A stretch of 64,000 nt of DNA from positions 186,001 through 250,000 of the forward strand of contig NZ_JAMQKB010000002.1 of the NCBI RefSeq assembly GCF_028416575.1, in the 5' to 3' direction. Of this stretch, positions 27,608 to 36,113 are shown piece by piece. Positions within the stretch are counted from its first letter, which is position 1. Every line of letters starts with the position of its first letter. The notes beneath the pieces are model-generated. The model saw only the letters and a program-made list of their open reading frames with translations. It did no database searches and was not told the DNA's origin. This DNA comes from Terrihalobacillus insolitus (GTDB lineage: Bacteria > Bacillota > Bacilli > Bacillales > Amphibacillaceae). A program made the translations under genes and the position numbers.

Positions 27608-28024
27608 CTAATCTTTATTCATGTAATATGGTGGATATGGTGGATATACGCCTGATTTTTGTTTTTTGTAGTCCTGATATTGCCCAACCAATTGCTGTAT
27701 ATTTGAAACAGCACCATTCAGTTGTTCAATGTGCCCTTGAACCTTTTCTACATCTATTTTTTCAGCTATTTTCATTAAATTTTCTACTAATTCCTTTTGT
27801 TTGTTTTTCTTAGCAGATTTTTGACTTTTCTTCTTGATCCCTTTCTTTTCTCCAACTTTTTTATAGTTTTCCCAGTATGGATCGTCTTCTCCTAATAATA
27901 CCCACTTCTCATAATAGGGTTGCCAGCTCTCCCCAGATTGTTTCACCTTTCGAATCAATTCTGGATGAGATTTAACAAAGGATTTAAACTTCTCAACAGA
28001 TGAATCTAACTGTTTGTCAGCCAC
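27608..28024 (-). CDS. ylbD: YlbD family protein (putative spore coat protein)
   Basis: 138-aa protein of the YlbD family, annotated as a putative coat protein in Bacillus. Motifs: SVEKFKSFVKSHPELI, GESWQPYYEKWVLLGEDDPYWENYK, a lysine-rich stretch (KKGIKKKSQKSAKKNKQKE) and a tyrosine/proline tail (YPPYPPYYMN). GTG at 28024 is preferred (GAGGTG 7 nt upstream) over the TTG one codon earlier. Coupled to ylbE. Confidence 0.88.
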   Translation of the reverse strand: MADKQLDSSVEKFKSFVKSHPELIRKVKQSGESWQPYYEKWVLLGEDDPYWENYKKVGEKKGIKKKSQKSAKKNKQKELVENLMKIAEKIDVEKVQGHIEQLNGAVSNIQQLVGQYQDYKKQKSGVYPPYPPYYMNKD

Positions 28025-28131
28025 CAATAATCACCTCAAATATGTCATCCTGCCTTTCGTAGTTATTAGTAGTTTATGTAATTATATAGGCAGTGTGACG
28101 GAAAAAATATTCATGTTTTGTGTAATGCTTG

Positions 28132-28152
28132 TAGAGGGTGTTCAAAAAGTCA
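28132..28152 (-). repeat. Scar of the inverted-repeat family at the ylbC stop
   Basis: TAGAGGGTGTTCAAAAAGTCA is a single element end. The ylbC stop codon (28150-28152) overlaps its inner edge. Confidence 0.6.
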
Positions 28153-29223
28153 TTGTTTTTTTAAAAAATTTTGGGTGTAATAATATCGGTATACGCCAAC
28201 ACCTAGATCTGAGTAATCATCTGTTAACATAGCCTTTCTATGCCCCTCACTATTTAGCCAGCCTTCCACTGCTGCAGGGGCATCTGGATATTGTGCTGCT
28301 ATATTTTCTCCAGCAGCTGAATAAATGATACTCTTTTCTTTTAACCTTTCCTTTAATCCGTTTCCATCAGGTGAAAAGTGAGAAAAATAATTGTTTAAAG
28401 CCATGTCTTTACTATGGCCAAATGCTACTTCAGCCACACGGTCATTCCAGTCGAGCATTGATTTATCAAATCGATTTCGAATAATATTTGTCAAGTCAAA
28501 AACCTGCTGTTCCATGCCTGAATCAATCTCTTTCCATTCCTCTTTACTGTTTGTCGGTTTTTCTGGAAGTTCCCCACGATAGGAAATCTTGTACGGTCGC
28601 TGCAACAATAGAACAGATGTATTTAGCACTCGAATGGATGATAAGCTTTCGGTAAAACGATCAAAATAAAACTGAATAAAAATATCATCTTTTACTTTTA
28701 CCAAAGGTCGTGTTTCTAATTGATCTTTCGTTAGTTTGAACTCATATGTTTGAAATTCCTCTGATAACGAAACCTTTTCGTTAAAATCAAATTGCTCATT
28801 CACTTCACCGTATCCTTGTCCGATTTGAGCCGGTTCTGCAGATAGATTTTCTCCTGTTGCATATACAGTAACGACCTTATCATTTTCTACACCGAACTGG
28901 ATATATTGATTTTCTTGATTGGTATAGACCCACCATGTATACCCATATGAACTTAGGTCTTTACGCGTAGGTGCACCAAATTCTCCTTTCAATGTACTAG
29001 CTGTTTTACCAATCCACTTATAGAGCTGGCCGTTTAGCTTAATGGTATCTTCTTCATTTTGCTTTGGTGAATCCTTAGGTGAATCTCTTTGGACTTGTTC
29101 TAAACTCAGATCATCTTTCGTATCTGTCTCACTATCATTCACCTCTGACGCATCAAATGAGTAAGCATAATAGGCTCCTCCACCTAGTAATAGTAATAGA
29201 ACGAATAATTTTATTCCCCTCAT
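28150..29223 (-). CDS. ylbC: CAP-domain (SCP-like) extracellular protein YlbC
   Basis: 357-aa secreted or membrane-tethered protein. Signal anchor at residues about 4-23, an acidic linker, a CAP-associated domain (KWIGKTASTLKGEFGAPTRKD onward) and a C-terminal CAP domain (LTNIIRNRFDKSMLDWNDRVAEVA, FGHSKDMALNNYFSHFSPDG, AAGENIAAQYPDAPAAVEGWLNSEGHR). CAP His residues are in FSHFSP and SEGHR. In B. subtilis YlbC is in the same place. Function in spore-formers unresolved. The last codons abut a repeat scar. Confidence 0.92.
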   Translation of the reverse strand: MRGIKLFVLLLLLGGGAYYAYSFDASEVNDSETDTKDDLSLEQVQRDSPKDSPKQNEEDTIKLNGQLYKWIGKTASTLKGEFGAPTRKDLSSYGYTWWVYTNQENQYIQFGVENDKVVTVYATGENLSAEPAQIGQGYGEVNEQFDFNEKVSLSEEFQTYEFKLTKDQLETRPLVKVKDDIFIQFYFDRFTESLSSIRVLNTSVLLLQRPYKISYRGELPEKPTNSKEEWKEIDSGMEQQVFDLTNIIRNRFDKSMLDWNDRVAEVAFGHSKDMALNNYFSHFSPDGNGLKERLKEKSIIYSAAGENIAAQYPDAPAAVEGWLNSEGHRKAMLTDDYSDLGVGVYRYYYTQNFLKKQ

Positions 29224-29316
29224 AACCCTTCTGTCTCCTTTTCTCTTCTTATCACTATTATAGTAAAGAATCTATTTTTTATGATAGAAAAGAGAAATCC
29301 ATAATATTTAATATGT

Positions 29317-29349
29317 AAAAGACCTCCATTAGAATGATGGAGGTCTTTT
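29317..29349. terminator. Terminator between the ylbB-type CBS gene and ylbC
   Basis: AAAAGACCTCCAT and ATGGAGGTCTTTT form a perfect 13-bp stem with a 7-nt loop, downstream of the CBS gene on the minus strand. Confidence 0.8.
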
Positions 29350-29384
29350 ATCACGCGGATCTTTGTCAAACTCAATTCTATTCT

Positions 29385-29819
29385 TTAATGAATTCCATGG
29401 TGATGGTGTTCAGAAATTTCTTCTAAAGCCTGACCAGCCGCATCGTTTGATTTTCTCTCAAGTGCCAAATCACCTAGAGAGACAATTCCAATAAGTTTTC
29501 CGTTTTCAACAATAGGAAGTCTGCGAATTTGTTTCTCAGCCATAAATTTGCTTGCTTCTTGCACACTCATTCCAGGATCAGCGGTATATAAATCGTCACT
29601 CATAACCTCTCTTATTTTTGCGGAACCATCTTTTTTCGCAGCGTATCCACGTAATACAAGGTCTCGGTCTGTTACCATCCCAATAAGTTCGCGGTTTTCC
29701 TCGCAAACAGGTATAGCACCAACATCATGATTCTTCATTTCATTAGCAACTTTGCTTAATTCATCATCCAGTTTACAAATAGTCAAATCTGTAGCCATAA
29801 TATCTTTTACCGATTTCAT
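29385..29819 (-). CDS. ylbB: CBS-domain protein YlbB
   Basis: 144-aa protein made of two CBS domains (residues about 8-62 and 72-126), the usual adenosyl-ligand-binding Bateman pair: VKDIMATDLTICKLDDEL, AIPVCEENRELIGMVTDRDLVLR, IREVMSDDL and RRLPIVENGKLIGIVSLGDLA. The tail ends with EHHHHGIH. Role unknown; stand-alone CBS proteins often sense nucleotides. It is clearly paralogous to the C-terminal half of the next gene upstream. Confidence 0.9.
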   Translation of the reverse strand: MKSVKDIMATDLTICKLDDELSKVANEMKNHDVGAIPVCEENRELIGMVTDRDLVLRGYAAKKDGSAKIREVMSDDLYTADPGMSVQEASKFMAEKQIRRLPIVENGKLIGIVSLGDLALERKSNDAAGQALEEISEHHHHGIH

Positions 29820-29906
29820 TTAACATTCCTCCCTGAACAATTATAGGATTACTTAAAAAGAACCCTCGATATCATGATTCCCTAAACAAAAAATAACTTG
29901 CATGAA

Positions 29907-29943
29907 ACTTTTTGAACAACCTCTTTTAGTGCGTGCTCAAAAG
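29907..29943 (+). repeat. Scar of the inverted-repeat family (right end followed by left end)
   Basis: ACTTTTTGAACAACCTC (right end) is followed at once by TTTTAGTGCGTGCTCAAAAG (left end), as if two tandem copies had collapsed. It sits between the two paralogous CBS genes. Confidence 0.6.
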
Positions 29944-29997
29944 AAAAGGCACCCTGCTCCCATGGCAGAGTACCTTAAGTCCATTTTATTCTTCGTT

Positions 29998-30720
29998 TTA
30001 TTGGATATCATCTAAAGAAACTACACCAACAAGATTACCATTGACCGTAACAGGAAGTCGGCGAACGTTATGCTGTGCCATTAACTTTTTTGCTTCATCT
30101 ATACTTGTGTCAGGCTCAACGAAAGCTAAATCACCATTCATTATTTCACTTACTTTAGTAGTCCCGGGTTTTTCTTCTGCAAACCCTTGTAAAACGATGT
30201 CATGTGCAGTTACCATTCCTACTAATTTTTGTTCAGAGTCACATATTGGTATTGTGTCCAAGTTATGCTTTTTCATCATTACGGATACTTCTTTCAAATC
30301 GTCCTCAGGCTTAGAAAATGTAACATCCTCTTTCATGATATCTTTAACCGAGTTAACGATATGAAAGCTTTTGATATCCTCTGTTACACCTTTAACAATA
30401 TGAAATGCACGTTCCACTAAGCTGTCTGGAAATCCTTCTTGTTCTCCATACTCTACGCCGTGTGGGTAATAATGTTTCCCTAACAAAGGGGTGTTCAACT
30501 TCAAAATAGCATCCCCACTATCTACATCTCCTTCAAGTGCGTAACCTAGAATTCGAATATAATAAGTAATATTTTTTTCACTCGAACCAATTTTGTAATC
30601 ATACGTAACCCGTTCATAATCCCATTGACCTGCTCGCACAAAAAGGTTGTTTTCCATAAAATGGTCTAATGGTTTTAATTCAATCGTCATTCCATCAATG
30701 CCTGTTCCTTCAATCTTCAT
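29998..30720 (-). CDS. YugN-like domain fused to a CBS domain pair
   Basis: 240-aa two-part protein. Residues about 1-115 resemble the YugN-like family (FVRAGQWDYERVTYDYKIG, YYIRILGYALEGDVDSGDA, LGKHYYPHGVEYGEQEGFP). Residues about 120-240 are a CBS pair (VKDIMKEDVTFSKPEDDL, TIPICDSEQKLVGMVTAHDIV, RRLPVTVNGNLVGVVSLDDI) very close to the neighbouring YlbB. The ATG at 30720 follows GAGGTGGAAGGA; the frame upstream to 30804 lacks SD support. In B. subtilis this position is held by ylbA. The fusion suggests that the YugN-like domain works with a nucleotide-sensing module; molecular role unknown. Confidence 0.85.
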   Translation of the reverse strand: MKIEGTGIDGMTIELKPLDHFMENNLFVRAGQWDYERVTYDYKIGSSEKNITYYIRILGYALEGDVDSGDAILKLNTPLLGKHYYPHGVEYGEQEGFPDSLVERAFHIVKGVTEDIKSFHIVNSVKDIMKEDVTFSKPEDDLKEVSVMMKKHNLDTIPICDSEQKLVGMVTAHDIVLQGFAEEKPGTTKVSEIMNGDLAFVEPDTSIDEAKKLMAQHNVRRLPVTVNGNLVGVVSLDDIQ

Positions 30721-30942
30721 TCCTTCCACCTCACAAAATTGATATGTATCTAAAGTAATAATAGTATGAATTAGGTCAAGTTGCAATCGATTAAAGCCAT
30801 TCATTCTAAATCAAGCACAAGTATGCAGTGTTTTGTTATTGGGAAAAATAAAAAATACAAGCCTATTATCTATTCAAATAGTACACTACATGTTATATTC
30901 TTATTAGATGCTGTACCTTGGGAAAGGAGATTCATACATAAA

Positions 30943-32001
30943 TTGTTTCGTTATTTGTCTAAACGCCAATGGATCCTAATATTATTAAGTGTTTTACTGA
31001 TTTTGATCGGTTATTTTATTCTACCTGTATCTGTTCCACTAATTTTGGCTTTTATAACAGCCTTATTTTTAAACCCTTCTATAAGGTGGGTACAGTTCAG
31101 ATTTAGATTAAATCGGAAAGTTTCTGTTATTATTATTTTTTTATTGTTTTTAATTGTACTAAGTGTAATCGGAACCTATGTCGTTACACGCGTAGTGACA
31201 CAAATGATTAATTTTACTGAGAATGCTCCTTCCTATGTCACACAATTAAATGCAATTTTCGCTCAATGGGAAAGTGATTTAAACCGTTTTACAAAGGACC
31301 TCCCTAAAGAATTTGTGGTGCAACTAACACAAAGTATAAAAGATAACATAGACGCATTAAGTGAATTAGTAAAAGACCGTTTTCGAATAAATAAAATTGC
31401 TTCCGCGGCTGCACAAGTTCCACAATATCTAGTTAGCCTACTTGTGTATATGATCGCACTTTTCTTATTTATGCTTGAAATACCAAGGTTAAAAACAATG
31501 GTGTATGAACACTTAACAGATGAAACGGCAGAAAAGGTTCAATTCATGAACGCAAGATTAGCTTATGTTATTCTAGGTTTTTTAAAGGCCCAATTCTTGG
31601 TAAGTATCATTATCTTCGTCGTTTCACTTGTAGGTTTACTCATTATTGCACCAGAATTTGCAGTTATCATGTCACTAATTATTTGGATCATTGATTTTAT
31701 CCCAATAATTGGATCCATTATTATTTTAGGGCCATGGGCGATCTATATGTTTCTTGCTGGAGACATTACAGCTGGTACCCAACTATCGGTTTTGGCTCTC
31801 TTATTACTTGGTATCCGAAGAACTGTAGAACCAAAAGTAATGGGACGGCACATTGGACTATCACCACTAGCCACTTTGATCGGGATGTATATCGGATTAC
31901 AGCTTTTTGGAGTAATTGGATTTGTACTAGGGCCATTGTTAGTAATAGCTTTTAATTCAGCTAAAGAGGCTGGAATCATTAAATGGGATTTCAAGATTTA
32001 A
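30943..32001 (+). CDS. AI-2E family transporter (UPF0118 permease)
   Basis: Polytopic membrane protein of the AI-2E exporter family. Helices at the N-terminus (WILILLSVLLILIGYFILPVS), the central soluble segment, and the conserved C-terminal block (IIDFIPIIGSIIILGPWAIY and VEPKVMGRHIGLSPLATL, GLQLFGVIGFVLGPL) fit the family. Substrate unknown; homologues include Na+/H+ antiporters and spore-related YtvI. The start is uncertain: the frame is open from 30781, but homology begins near the TTG at 30943 (352 aa), which has AAAGGAG 13 nt upstream, longer than normal. Confidence 0.83.
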   Translation: MFRYLSKRQWILILLSVLLILIGYFILPVSVPLILAFITALFLNPSIRWVQFRFRLNRKVSVIIIFLLFLIVLSVIGTYVVTRVVTQMINFTENAPSYVTQLNAIFAQWESDLNRFTKDLPKEFVVQLTQSIKDNIDALSELVKDRFRINKIASAAAQVPQYLVSLLVYMIALFLFMLEIPRLKTMVYEHLTDETAEKVQFMNARLAYVILGFLKAQFLVSIIIFVVSLVGLLIIAPEFAVIMSLIIWIIDFIPIIGSIIILGPWAIYMFLAGDITAGTQLSVLALLLLGIRRTVEPKVMGRHIGLSPLATLIGMYIGLQLFGVIGFVLGPLLVIAFNSAKEAGIIKWDFKI

Positions 32002-32039
32002 GAGGCGTTGGAAATTGCAAATTGTTCACTATATTTTCA

Positions 32040-32077
32040 GATAAAAGAAATCGGCAATAATGCCGATTTCTTTTATC
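32040..32077. terminator. Bidirectional terminator between the AI-2E gene and the acetyltransferase
   Basis: GATAAAAGAAATCGGCA and TGCCGATTTCTTTTATC form a perfect 17-bp stem with a 4-nt loop. The acetyltransferase stop codon lies in its right arm. Confidence 0.85.
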
Positions 32078-32594
32078 TATGCTTCTCTTCAAAAGACTTA
32101 TTTCTAATATACAGTAATACACCATCGTCTTCACTTATACATGTAAATCCAGTTCCATGTAGCACCTTTTGAGAAGCAATATTCTTTTTTTTACAGTGTG
32201 CTTTGATTCTTTCGACGCAGTTAGCAAAGGCCCAGTGACAAAGTGTTGAGACTGCCTCTGTTGCATATCCCTGACGCCTTCTGTTTGCAACTACGTAATA
32301 CCAGATCTCTGCTTCTTTCTCCGAATTTAACCTTCCCTTAAACCCAATCTCACCAACAACTATATTTTTACTTTTGTCTTTTATAATCCATGGTCCAAAA
32401 CCTAATTCTTTCTGATCTGACTCGAGTTTTTCAAGGTAGTATGGAAGGATTGCCTTTAATCCATTAGACGGCCAGTTGTCATTGGGAACTGTAATACATG
32501 GAGATGCAAAAACTGCTGAACCTTTTAGCAACTGGTTGCCAAACTCAAGGGTAATAGGGGTTAACGTTATTCTTGAACTTACTACATCCATCAT
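32073..32594 (-). CDS. GNAT acetyltransferase, RimJ/RimL type
   Basis: 173-aa predicted acetyltransferase. The acetyl-CoA loop is VVANRRRQGYATEAVSTLC, preceded by VVGEIGFKGR and followed by AHCKKKNIASQKVLHGTGF, which fits the ribosomal-protein-alanine or small-molecule acetylating branch. Substrate cannot be predicted. Two adjacent ATGs; AGAAGG lies 7 nt upstream. It is not part of the usual ylb-cta order and may be an accessory gene. Confidence 0.82.
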   Translation of the reverse strand: MMDVVSSRITLTPITLEFGNQLLKGSAVFASPCITVPNDNWPSNGLKAILPYYLEKLESDQKELGFGPWIIKDKSKNIVVGEIGFKGRLNSEKEAEIWYYVVANRRRQGYATEAVSTLCHWAFANCVERIKAHCKKKNIASQKVLHGTGFTCISEDDGVLLYIRNKSFEEKHR

Positions 32595-32632
32595 TGCTGA
32601 TCCTTCTTTCCAGATCTCTTATGAGTACTTTA

Positions 32633-33130
32633 CTAAAAGCCAAGGATTGCTTTGATCATACTTGTCTTTTCCCCACCCTCATAAAAAATATAAAGCAGTA
32701 AGTACACGAAAACACCTGTAATCGCAGTAAAAAACCAAATGACACTTGTTACTGGACCAATTTTTCGATGTTTTGCGATCCTTCGCTTAAAAGCTAAATT
32801 AATTGTAACGATTCCAAAAACAGCTCCAGTTGTGGCTAAAAAGATGTGAAAAATCAAAAAGATGGTATAATACAGCTTTACATCATCAGGTCCTCCAAAG
32901 CTTGTATTTCCTATAAAAATAGTTCGAGATGCGTATATGATAAAGAATAACAGGGCACTAACCGCTGCCGAAAGCATAGTACGCTTGTGTGCTGTGTATT
33001 TGCTTTGTGAAACAAAATACCAGCCGATTGCAACTAGAATAGCACTTAATACGATAAAAAAAGTACTTAACGTAGGTAATAACGGTAACATGGACAACAT
33101 TCCCCACTTTCTTATTATTTCCCGTTTCAT
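32633..33130 (-). CDS. DUF420 membrane protein (CtaM/YozB type)
   Basis: Membrane protein of about 165 aa with five hydrophobic segments and the DUF420 pattern (LPTLSTFFIVLSAILVAIGW, KRTMLSAAVSALLFFIIYASR, YYTIFLIFHIFLATTG, HRKIGPVTSVIWFFTAITG). Staphylococcal CtaM of this family is needed to mature a heme A-containing oxidase, which fits the position right after ctaF. In B. subtilis ctaG occupies this place. Start uncertain: ATG at 33130, or an internal ATG at 33091 giving MLPLLPTLS. Confidence 0.82.
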   Translation of the reverse strand: MKREIIRKWGMLSMLPLLPTLSTFFIVLSAILVAIGWYFVSQSKYTAHKRTMLSAAVSALLFFIIYASRTIFIGNTSFGGPDDVKLYYTIFLIFHIFLATTGAVFGIVTINLAFKRRIAKHRKIGPVTSVIWFFTAITGVFVYLLLYIFYEGGEKTSMIKAILGF

Positions 33131-33250
33131 ATATGTATGTCCGTCAAAAGAGACAAGGTTAACTACACTATATCATAACCATTCTTCCTTTGTAGATGAT
33201 GAGTTGGTCAATTTTATGAATTTTCCTCATTGCACTATGATCCATAACCA

Positions 33251-33282
33251 AAAAAGACTAGGGGGTTTCCCTAGTCTTTTTC
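33251..33282 (-). terminator. Terminator after ctaF
   Basis: AAAAAGACTAGGG and CCCTAGTCTTTTT form a perfect 13-bp stem directly after the ctaF stop, so the DUF420 gene probably has its own promoter or relies on read-through. Confidence 0.82.
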
Positions 33283-33283
33283 C

Positions 33284-33598
33284 TTACCACCAAGTAATGA
33301 CGGAAAGCGTCAATATAGTTATTGTAGCAACCGTTAATCCTCCATAGAACATAAATGCTGGCATTTCGTGGTCTTTATTTTTCATATGCATAAAATAATA
33401 AAGTTGAAATATGACCTGCACAACTGCAAGGATTAAGAGAACTGGGATCACATACAATTTATCAAACTCAAAAATGACCATGGAAAACGCAATGAGCGTA
33501 AAAACGATCATTAGAGTAAATGTGATAAGCTGTTGTTTCATTTCTTCTTTATTTTTTTTTCGGTTGTATTCTGAAGAAGAATTGGAGTTACTTACCAT
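33284..33598 (-). CDS. ctaF: Cytochrome caa3 oxidase subunit IV
   Basis: 104-aa membrane protein with three helices of the prokaryotic COX4 type (LITFTLMIVFTLIAFSMVIF, VIPVLLILAVVQVIFQLYYFMHM, MFYGGLTVATITILTLSVITWW). It assists assembly of the CuB/heme site of the oxidase. The start GTG/ATG region overlaps closely with ctaE (3-nt gap). Last gene of the ctaCDEF unit, followed by a terminator. Confidence 0.92.
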   Translation of the reverse strand: MVSNSNSSSEYNRKKNKEEMKQQLITFTLMIVFTLIAFSMVIFEFDKLYVIPVLLILAVVQVIFQLYYFMHMKNKDHEMPAFMFYGGLTVATITILTLSVITWW

Positions 33599-33601
33599 AG
33601 T

Positions 33602-34222
33602 TTAACCCACCTTTCCCATTAAGTATACAACGGTAAAGATAAAAACCCAGACGACATCAATAAAGTGCCAGTACAAGCTAGCAATATAAAATTTCGGTGC
33701 GTTGTATAAGTTTAACCCACGTTTTGCATTTCGAATCATTAGGGTAATAATCCATAATAATCCAAAGGTTACGTGACCACCGTGGAAACCAACTAATGTA
33801 TAAAATGCAGATCCAAATGCTGACGTTCTAAAAGTAAAATCCTCATTTGTAATGTAATTGGTGAACTCATAAATTTCAAAACTTAGGAAACCAATCCCCA
33901 GTAGAACGGTAACACCTAACCAGAGTTGCATTTTACCAAAGTTATTGTTTTTCATATGATACATGGCGTAAACACTCGTTAAGGAACTGGTTAAGAGTAA
34001 CATTGTCATGACAAAAACTAGCTCAAGCTCAAAAATTTCTTCTGCTGCAGGCCCACCATTTGTAGATCCTTTAAGTGCTAAGTAAGTCCCAAACAGACTC
34101 GCAAATAGAACGGTTTCACCACCAAGGAAGAACCAAAACGCAAGAAATTTATTTTTTCCTTCAAGGGTTGCCTTTTCAGGATTATGTGGCATTTTTTCGG
34201 GATTTAGTGTGTGATCACTCAT
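33602..34222 (-). CDS. ctaE: Cytochrome caa3 oxidase subunit III
   Basis: 206-aa five-helix subunit III. Features: KNKFLAFWFFLGGETVLFASLFGTYLALKG, LVGFHGGHVTFGLLWI and ASLYWHFIDVVWVFIFTVVYLMG, all standard. ATG overlaps the ctaD stop (TAATG), so translation is coupled. Confidence 0.95.
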   Translation of the reverse strand: MSDHTLNPEKMPHNPEKATLEGKNKFLAFWFFLGGETVLFASLFGTYLALKGSTNGGPAAEEIFELELVFVMTMLLLTSSLTSVYAMYHMKNNNFGKMQLWLGVTVLLGIGFLSFEIYEFTNYITNEDFTFRTSAFGSAFYTLVGFHGGHVTFGLLWIITLMIRNAKRGLNLYNAPKFYIASLYWHFIDVVWVFIFTVVYLMGKVG

Positions 34223-36078
34223 TACAATCCATCCCCCTTTTCAAGGTCTTCTTTATGAATATGATGACCGTGATCATCCTTAACAGATCGAACAAACATC
34301 GCCCCAAATGTAATCAACATTCCGCCAATTAAAACAATTAACCACCTTAGATCATCTACTTGATAAATAAACCCAAAGCTAGCGATAAATAAACCAAGTG
34401 ACATGACAAAAGGTAATATAGATGAATTTGGCATATGAATATCATCTAATGGCTCAGAAGGCATTAGATTTTTGTTGCCTTCCATTTTTTCAACCCATAG
34501 TGCATCTAAACCTCGAACTAGTGGGATTTGTTTAAAGTTATAATGCGGTGGTGGGGAAGCAATCGTCCATTCTAACGTTCTACCGTCCCAAGGATCATTG
34601 CTAACTTTTTCTCCTTTAATAGCAGTGTACACCACATTATAGAAGAATACGATTACACCAAATGCCATTAAGAAAGCACCAATTGTACTGATTAAATTTC
34701 CATTATCCAACCCTTGGCCTGGTAAGTATGTCCAAGTACGTCTAGGCATTCCCATTAATCCAAGGAAATGTTGGATAAAGAATGTTAAATGAAATCCTAT
34801 AAAGAAAGTCCAAAATGTAAGCTTCCCCAATTTCTCATTCAACATTTTACCGAACATTTTAGGCCACCAGTAGTGTAAAGATGCAAATATACCGAATATT
34901 ACCCCACCTACAATTACATAGTGGAAATGGGCAACAACGAAGTAGGAATCCTGATATTGATAATCAGCTACCGCTGAGGCGAGCATCACACCTGTCATCC
35001 CACCTAGTGTAAAAGTAGGTATAAACCCGAGTGCCCATAACATTGCGGTTGTGACCCTAATACTTCCGCCCCACATCGTAAACAGCCAATTAAATATTTT
35101 CACCCCAGTAGGAACGGCAATTGCCATTGTAGCTACTGCAAATATTGCATTAGCAGCAGGACCTAAGCCAACGGTAAACATGTGGTGTGCCCACACCATA
35201 AATCCTAAGAAACCAATTAAAACAGTGGCGAACACCATTGCCGTATACCCGAATAAACGCTTTTTAGAAAATGTAGGTATTACTTCACTAAATACTCCAA
35301 ATGCTGGGAGTATTAAAATATAAACTTCTGGGTGACCGAAGATCCAAAAAAGGTGTTCCCAAATGATTGTATTACCACCCATGTCTGGATTAAAAAATGC
35401 AGAACCGAATAAACGGTCAAACATCATTAAAAATAGACCAACTGTTAATGCCGGAAAAGCAAAAAGAATTAAAGCACTTGTTACAAAAATAGTCCACGTA
35501 AAAAGTGGCATACGCATGTAAGTCATTCCTGGTGCACGCATGTTAACGATGGTTACTAAAAAATTAATTCCACCAATTAAAGTTCCTGCACCAGAAATTT
35601 GTAGACCTAGTACGTAAAAGTCGACTCCGTGGCCTGGTGAGGTTGTTGACAAGGGAGCATAGGCTGTCCAACCTGCATCAGGAGCACCTCCTAATAACCA
35701 ACTAGCATTTAATATAAGTCCTCCTGCTAGAAACAACCAAAAACCCAAAGCATTCAAAAAAGGAAAAGCAACATCTCGAGCCCCAATTTGTAATGGAACT
35801 ACCGCATTCATCAGGGCAAAAATAAACGGCATCGCGGCAAAAAATATCATCGTCGTTCCGTGCATCGTTAAAAGTTCATTATAAAAACCTGCGCTAACAA
35901 AATCATTCGCTGGTTTTATTAGTTGAATCCGAATTATCATGGCTTCTAATCCACCTATAATGAAGAAAAACCCTCCACCAAATAAGTAAAGGTGGGCAAT
36001 TTTCTTATGGTCAACTGTTGTTAAATAGTCCCATAAGATTGCACCAAAGCCTTGTTTCTGTGCAATTGCTGTACTCAC
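34222..36078 (-). CDS. ctaD: Cytochrome caa3 oxidase subunit I
   Basis: 618-aa catalytic subunit holding heme a and the heme a3/CuB centre, reducing oxygen to water with proton pumping. Heme and CuB ligand regions are visible: LLTMHGTTMIFFAAMP, WEHLFWIFGHPEVYILILPAFGV (CuB His and cross-linked Tyr), VWAHHMFTVG and DSYFVVAHFHYVIVGG. C-terminal extra helices fit the caa3 type. GTG start with GGGAGG 9 nt upstream. Coupled to ctaE. Confidence 0.97.
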   Translation of the reverse strand: MSTAIAQKQGFGAILWDYLTTVDHKKIAHLYLFGGGFFFIIGGLEAMIIRIQLIKPANDFVSAGFYNELLTMHGTTMIFFAAMPFIFALMNAVVPLQIGARDVAFPFLNALGFWLFLAGGLILNASWLLGGAPDAGWTAYAPLSTTSPGHGVDFYVLGLQISGAGTLIGGINFLVTIVNMRAPGMTYMRMPLFTWTIFVTSALILFAFPALTVGLFLMMFDRLFGSAFFNPDMGGNTIIWEHLFWIFGHPEVYILILPAFGVFSEVIPTFSKKRLFGYTAMVFATVLIGFLGFMVWAHHMFTVGLGPAANAIFAVATMAIAVPTGVKIFNWLFTMWGGSIRVTTAMLWALGFIPTFTLGGMTGVMLASAVADYQYQDSYFVVAHFHYVIVGGVIFGIFASLHYWWPKMFGKMLNEKLGKLTFWTFFIGFHLTFFIQHFLGLMGMPRRTWTYLPGQGLDNGNLISTIGAFLMAFGVIVFFYNVVYTAIKGEKVSNDPWDGRTLEWTIASPPPHYNFKQIPLVRGLDALWVEKMEGNKNLMPSEPLDDIHMPNSSILPFVMSLGLFIASFGFIYQVDDLRWLIVLIGGMLITFGAMFVRSVKDDHGHHIHKEDLEKGDGL

Positions 36079-36113
36079 TATTTTTAACCTCCCTTAACCT
36101 ATATCCATTCCTT

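Noticed and set aside
29933..30364. 143-codon plus-strand frame opposite the YugN-CBS gene
   Set aside because: Antisense shadow of a well-supported CBS coding region.
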